Source: Dehalococcoidia bacterium
GTDB taxonomy: Bacteria > Chloroflexota > Dehalococcoidia > UBA3495
Length of the DNA: 5,691 bases
Reading direction: 5' to 3'
Assembly: GCA_028822675.1 (NCBI GenBank)
Contig: JAPKDE010000172.1
Location: 1-5,691 of the forward strand
In this document: positions 5,189 through 5,691 of the stretch, in pieces
Layout: each line of letters begins with the position of its first letter
How positions within the stretch are numbered: the first letter of the stretch is position 1
The notes under the pieces: model-generated
Seen by the model: the letters and a program-made list of their open reading frames with translations, nothing else
Told to the model about the DNA's origin: nothing
Database searches by the model: none
Program-made: the position numbers and the translations under genes

Positions 5189-5691
5189 TTAGCTGGACTT
5201 GTTGTCGCCGTTGTCTTGACCACCCATACCCAGGAAGTTACCCAGCATGGAGGTGAACTCCATGGGGAAGATCCATTTGGTAGACGGGCTATCACCCAGG
5301 GATTTCAGCGTCTCGAAATACTGGAGGCTCATGGTCCTACCATCAGCCGTAGCAGCAACACCGTTGATGCGTTCCAACGCATCGCTGAAACCAGACGCTC
5401 TGAGAACCGCAGCCTGTTGCTCACCCTCAGCCCGTAGAATTTCCGCCTGTCGGGCACCCTCAGCTGTTAAAATGGCGGCCTGCTTCTCGCCCTCAGCAAT
5501 GTTTATCTGAGACTGACGAGTGCCTTCGGACTCAGTGATGTCTGCGGTCTTGATGGCCTCCGCTGATTTCTCCCGCTCCATCGCGGCCTTCACACCGGCA
5601 GGCGGGTCAATTTCATTGATTTCCACCTGTAAGATTTTAACGCCCCAACGTTCAGTCACTTCGTCCATCCGGACCTGGAGGGCATCTCTGA
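5189..5691 (-). CDS. SPFH/Band 7 (stomatin/prohibitin-like) protein, C-terminal part
   Basis: The minus-strand frame is open to the right edge, so 166 C-terminal residues are visible and the N-terminal membrane anchor and most of the SPFH domain lie outside. The ATG at 5666-5668 is internal: seven in-frame residues (RDALQVR) precede it and match the family. Visible parts, counting from that Met, are the end of the SPFH domain with WGVKILQVEINEIDPP (8-23), the AAMEREKSAEAIK helix (28-40), then a hendecad coiled coil with Gly at 49, 60, 71, 82 and 93 in repeats of the type AEGEKQAAIL. The tail is YFETLKSLGDSPSTKWIFPMEF (117-138) and a short Gly/Asp-rich end. Family members form membrane-bound oligomeric rings or scaffolds that organise membrane microdomains and often partner with an NfeD protein or a protease. 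If an NfeD gene is present it would be upstream, beyond the edge. It converges on hpf and shares its terminator. Confidence 0.9.
   Translation of the reverse strand, partial: RDALQVRMDEVTERWGVKILQVEINEIDPPAGVKAAMEREKSAEAIKTADITESEGTRQSQINIAEGEKQAAILTAEGARQAEILRAEGEQQAAVLRASGFSDALERINGVAATADGRTMSLQYFETLKSLGDSPSTKWIFPMEFTSMLGNFLGMGGQDNGDNKSS

Noticed and set aside
5216..5510. Plus-strand frames opposite the SPFH gene
   Set aside because: They are antisense to a clearly conserved protein with hendecad repeats; their composition reflects the opposite strand.

Overview
The window reads as an ordinary bacterial chromosome segment with moderate GC content. Its genes have Shine-Dalgarno (SD) sites, including a near-perfect AGGAGGT, and two clear intrinsic terminators. 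The set of families is a cysteinyl-tRNA synthetase of the 'KMSKSAGN ... RYRHRMNFT' type, a MeaB GTPase, an archaeal-looking DUF429 protein, a long-form ribosome hibernation factor and an SPFH/stomatin protein. By recall of family sequences this fits Chloroflexota, perhaps the Dehalococcoidia/SAR202 side. That placement is inference and was not tested. I see no CRISPR array, insertion sequence, phage gene or tRNA/rRNA gene.

Layout, left to right. (1) Positions 1-1976, plus strand: the 3' part of one long reading frame encoding a cysteinyl-tRNA synthetase that continues without a stop into a glycosyltransferase family 2 (GT2) domain. Its 5' end lies outside the window. (2) Positions 1977-2455: an AT-richer intergenic stretch with short repeats and a good promoter just before meaB. 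(3) Positions 2456-3421, plus: MeaB, the GTPase chaperone of adenosylcobalamin-dependent methylmalonyl-CoA mutase. (4) Positions 3422-3579: a leader with potential stem-loops. (5) Positions 3580-4218, plus: a DUF429 RNase H-fold protein with a four-cysteine cluster and one expected acidic residue replaced by glycine, followed by an intrinsic terminator. (6) Positions 4297-4506: a second leader with a hairpin, a promoter, a palindrome and a tandem 10-bp repeat running into the SD. (7) Positions 4507-5121, plus: long ribosome hibernation promoting factor. (8) A bidirectional terminator between convergent genes. (9) Positions 5189-5691, minus: the C-terminal part of an SPFH/stomatin-type protein, open at the right edge.

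The genes do not form an obvious pathway. Each plus-strand gene after the first has a gap of more than 150 bp in front of it, so they look like separate transcription units rather than an operon. The most unusual item is the in-frame CysRS-GT2 fusion. Next come the DUF429 active-site change and a pair of similar short elements in the leaders of the DUF429 and hibernation-factor genes.
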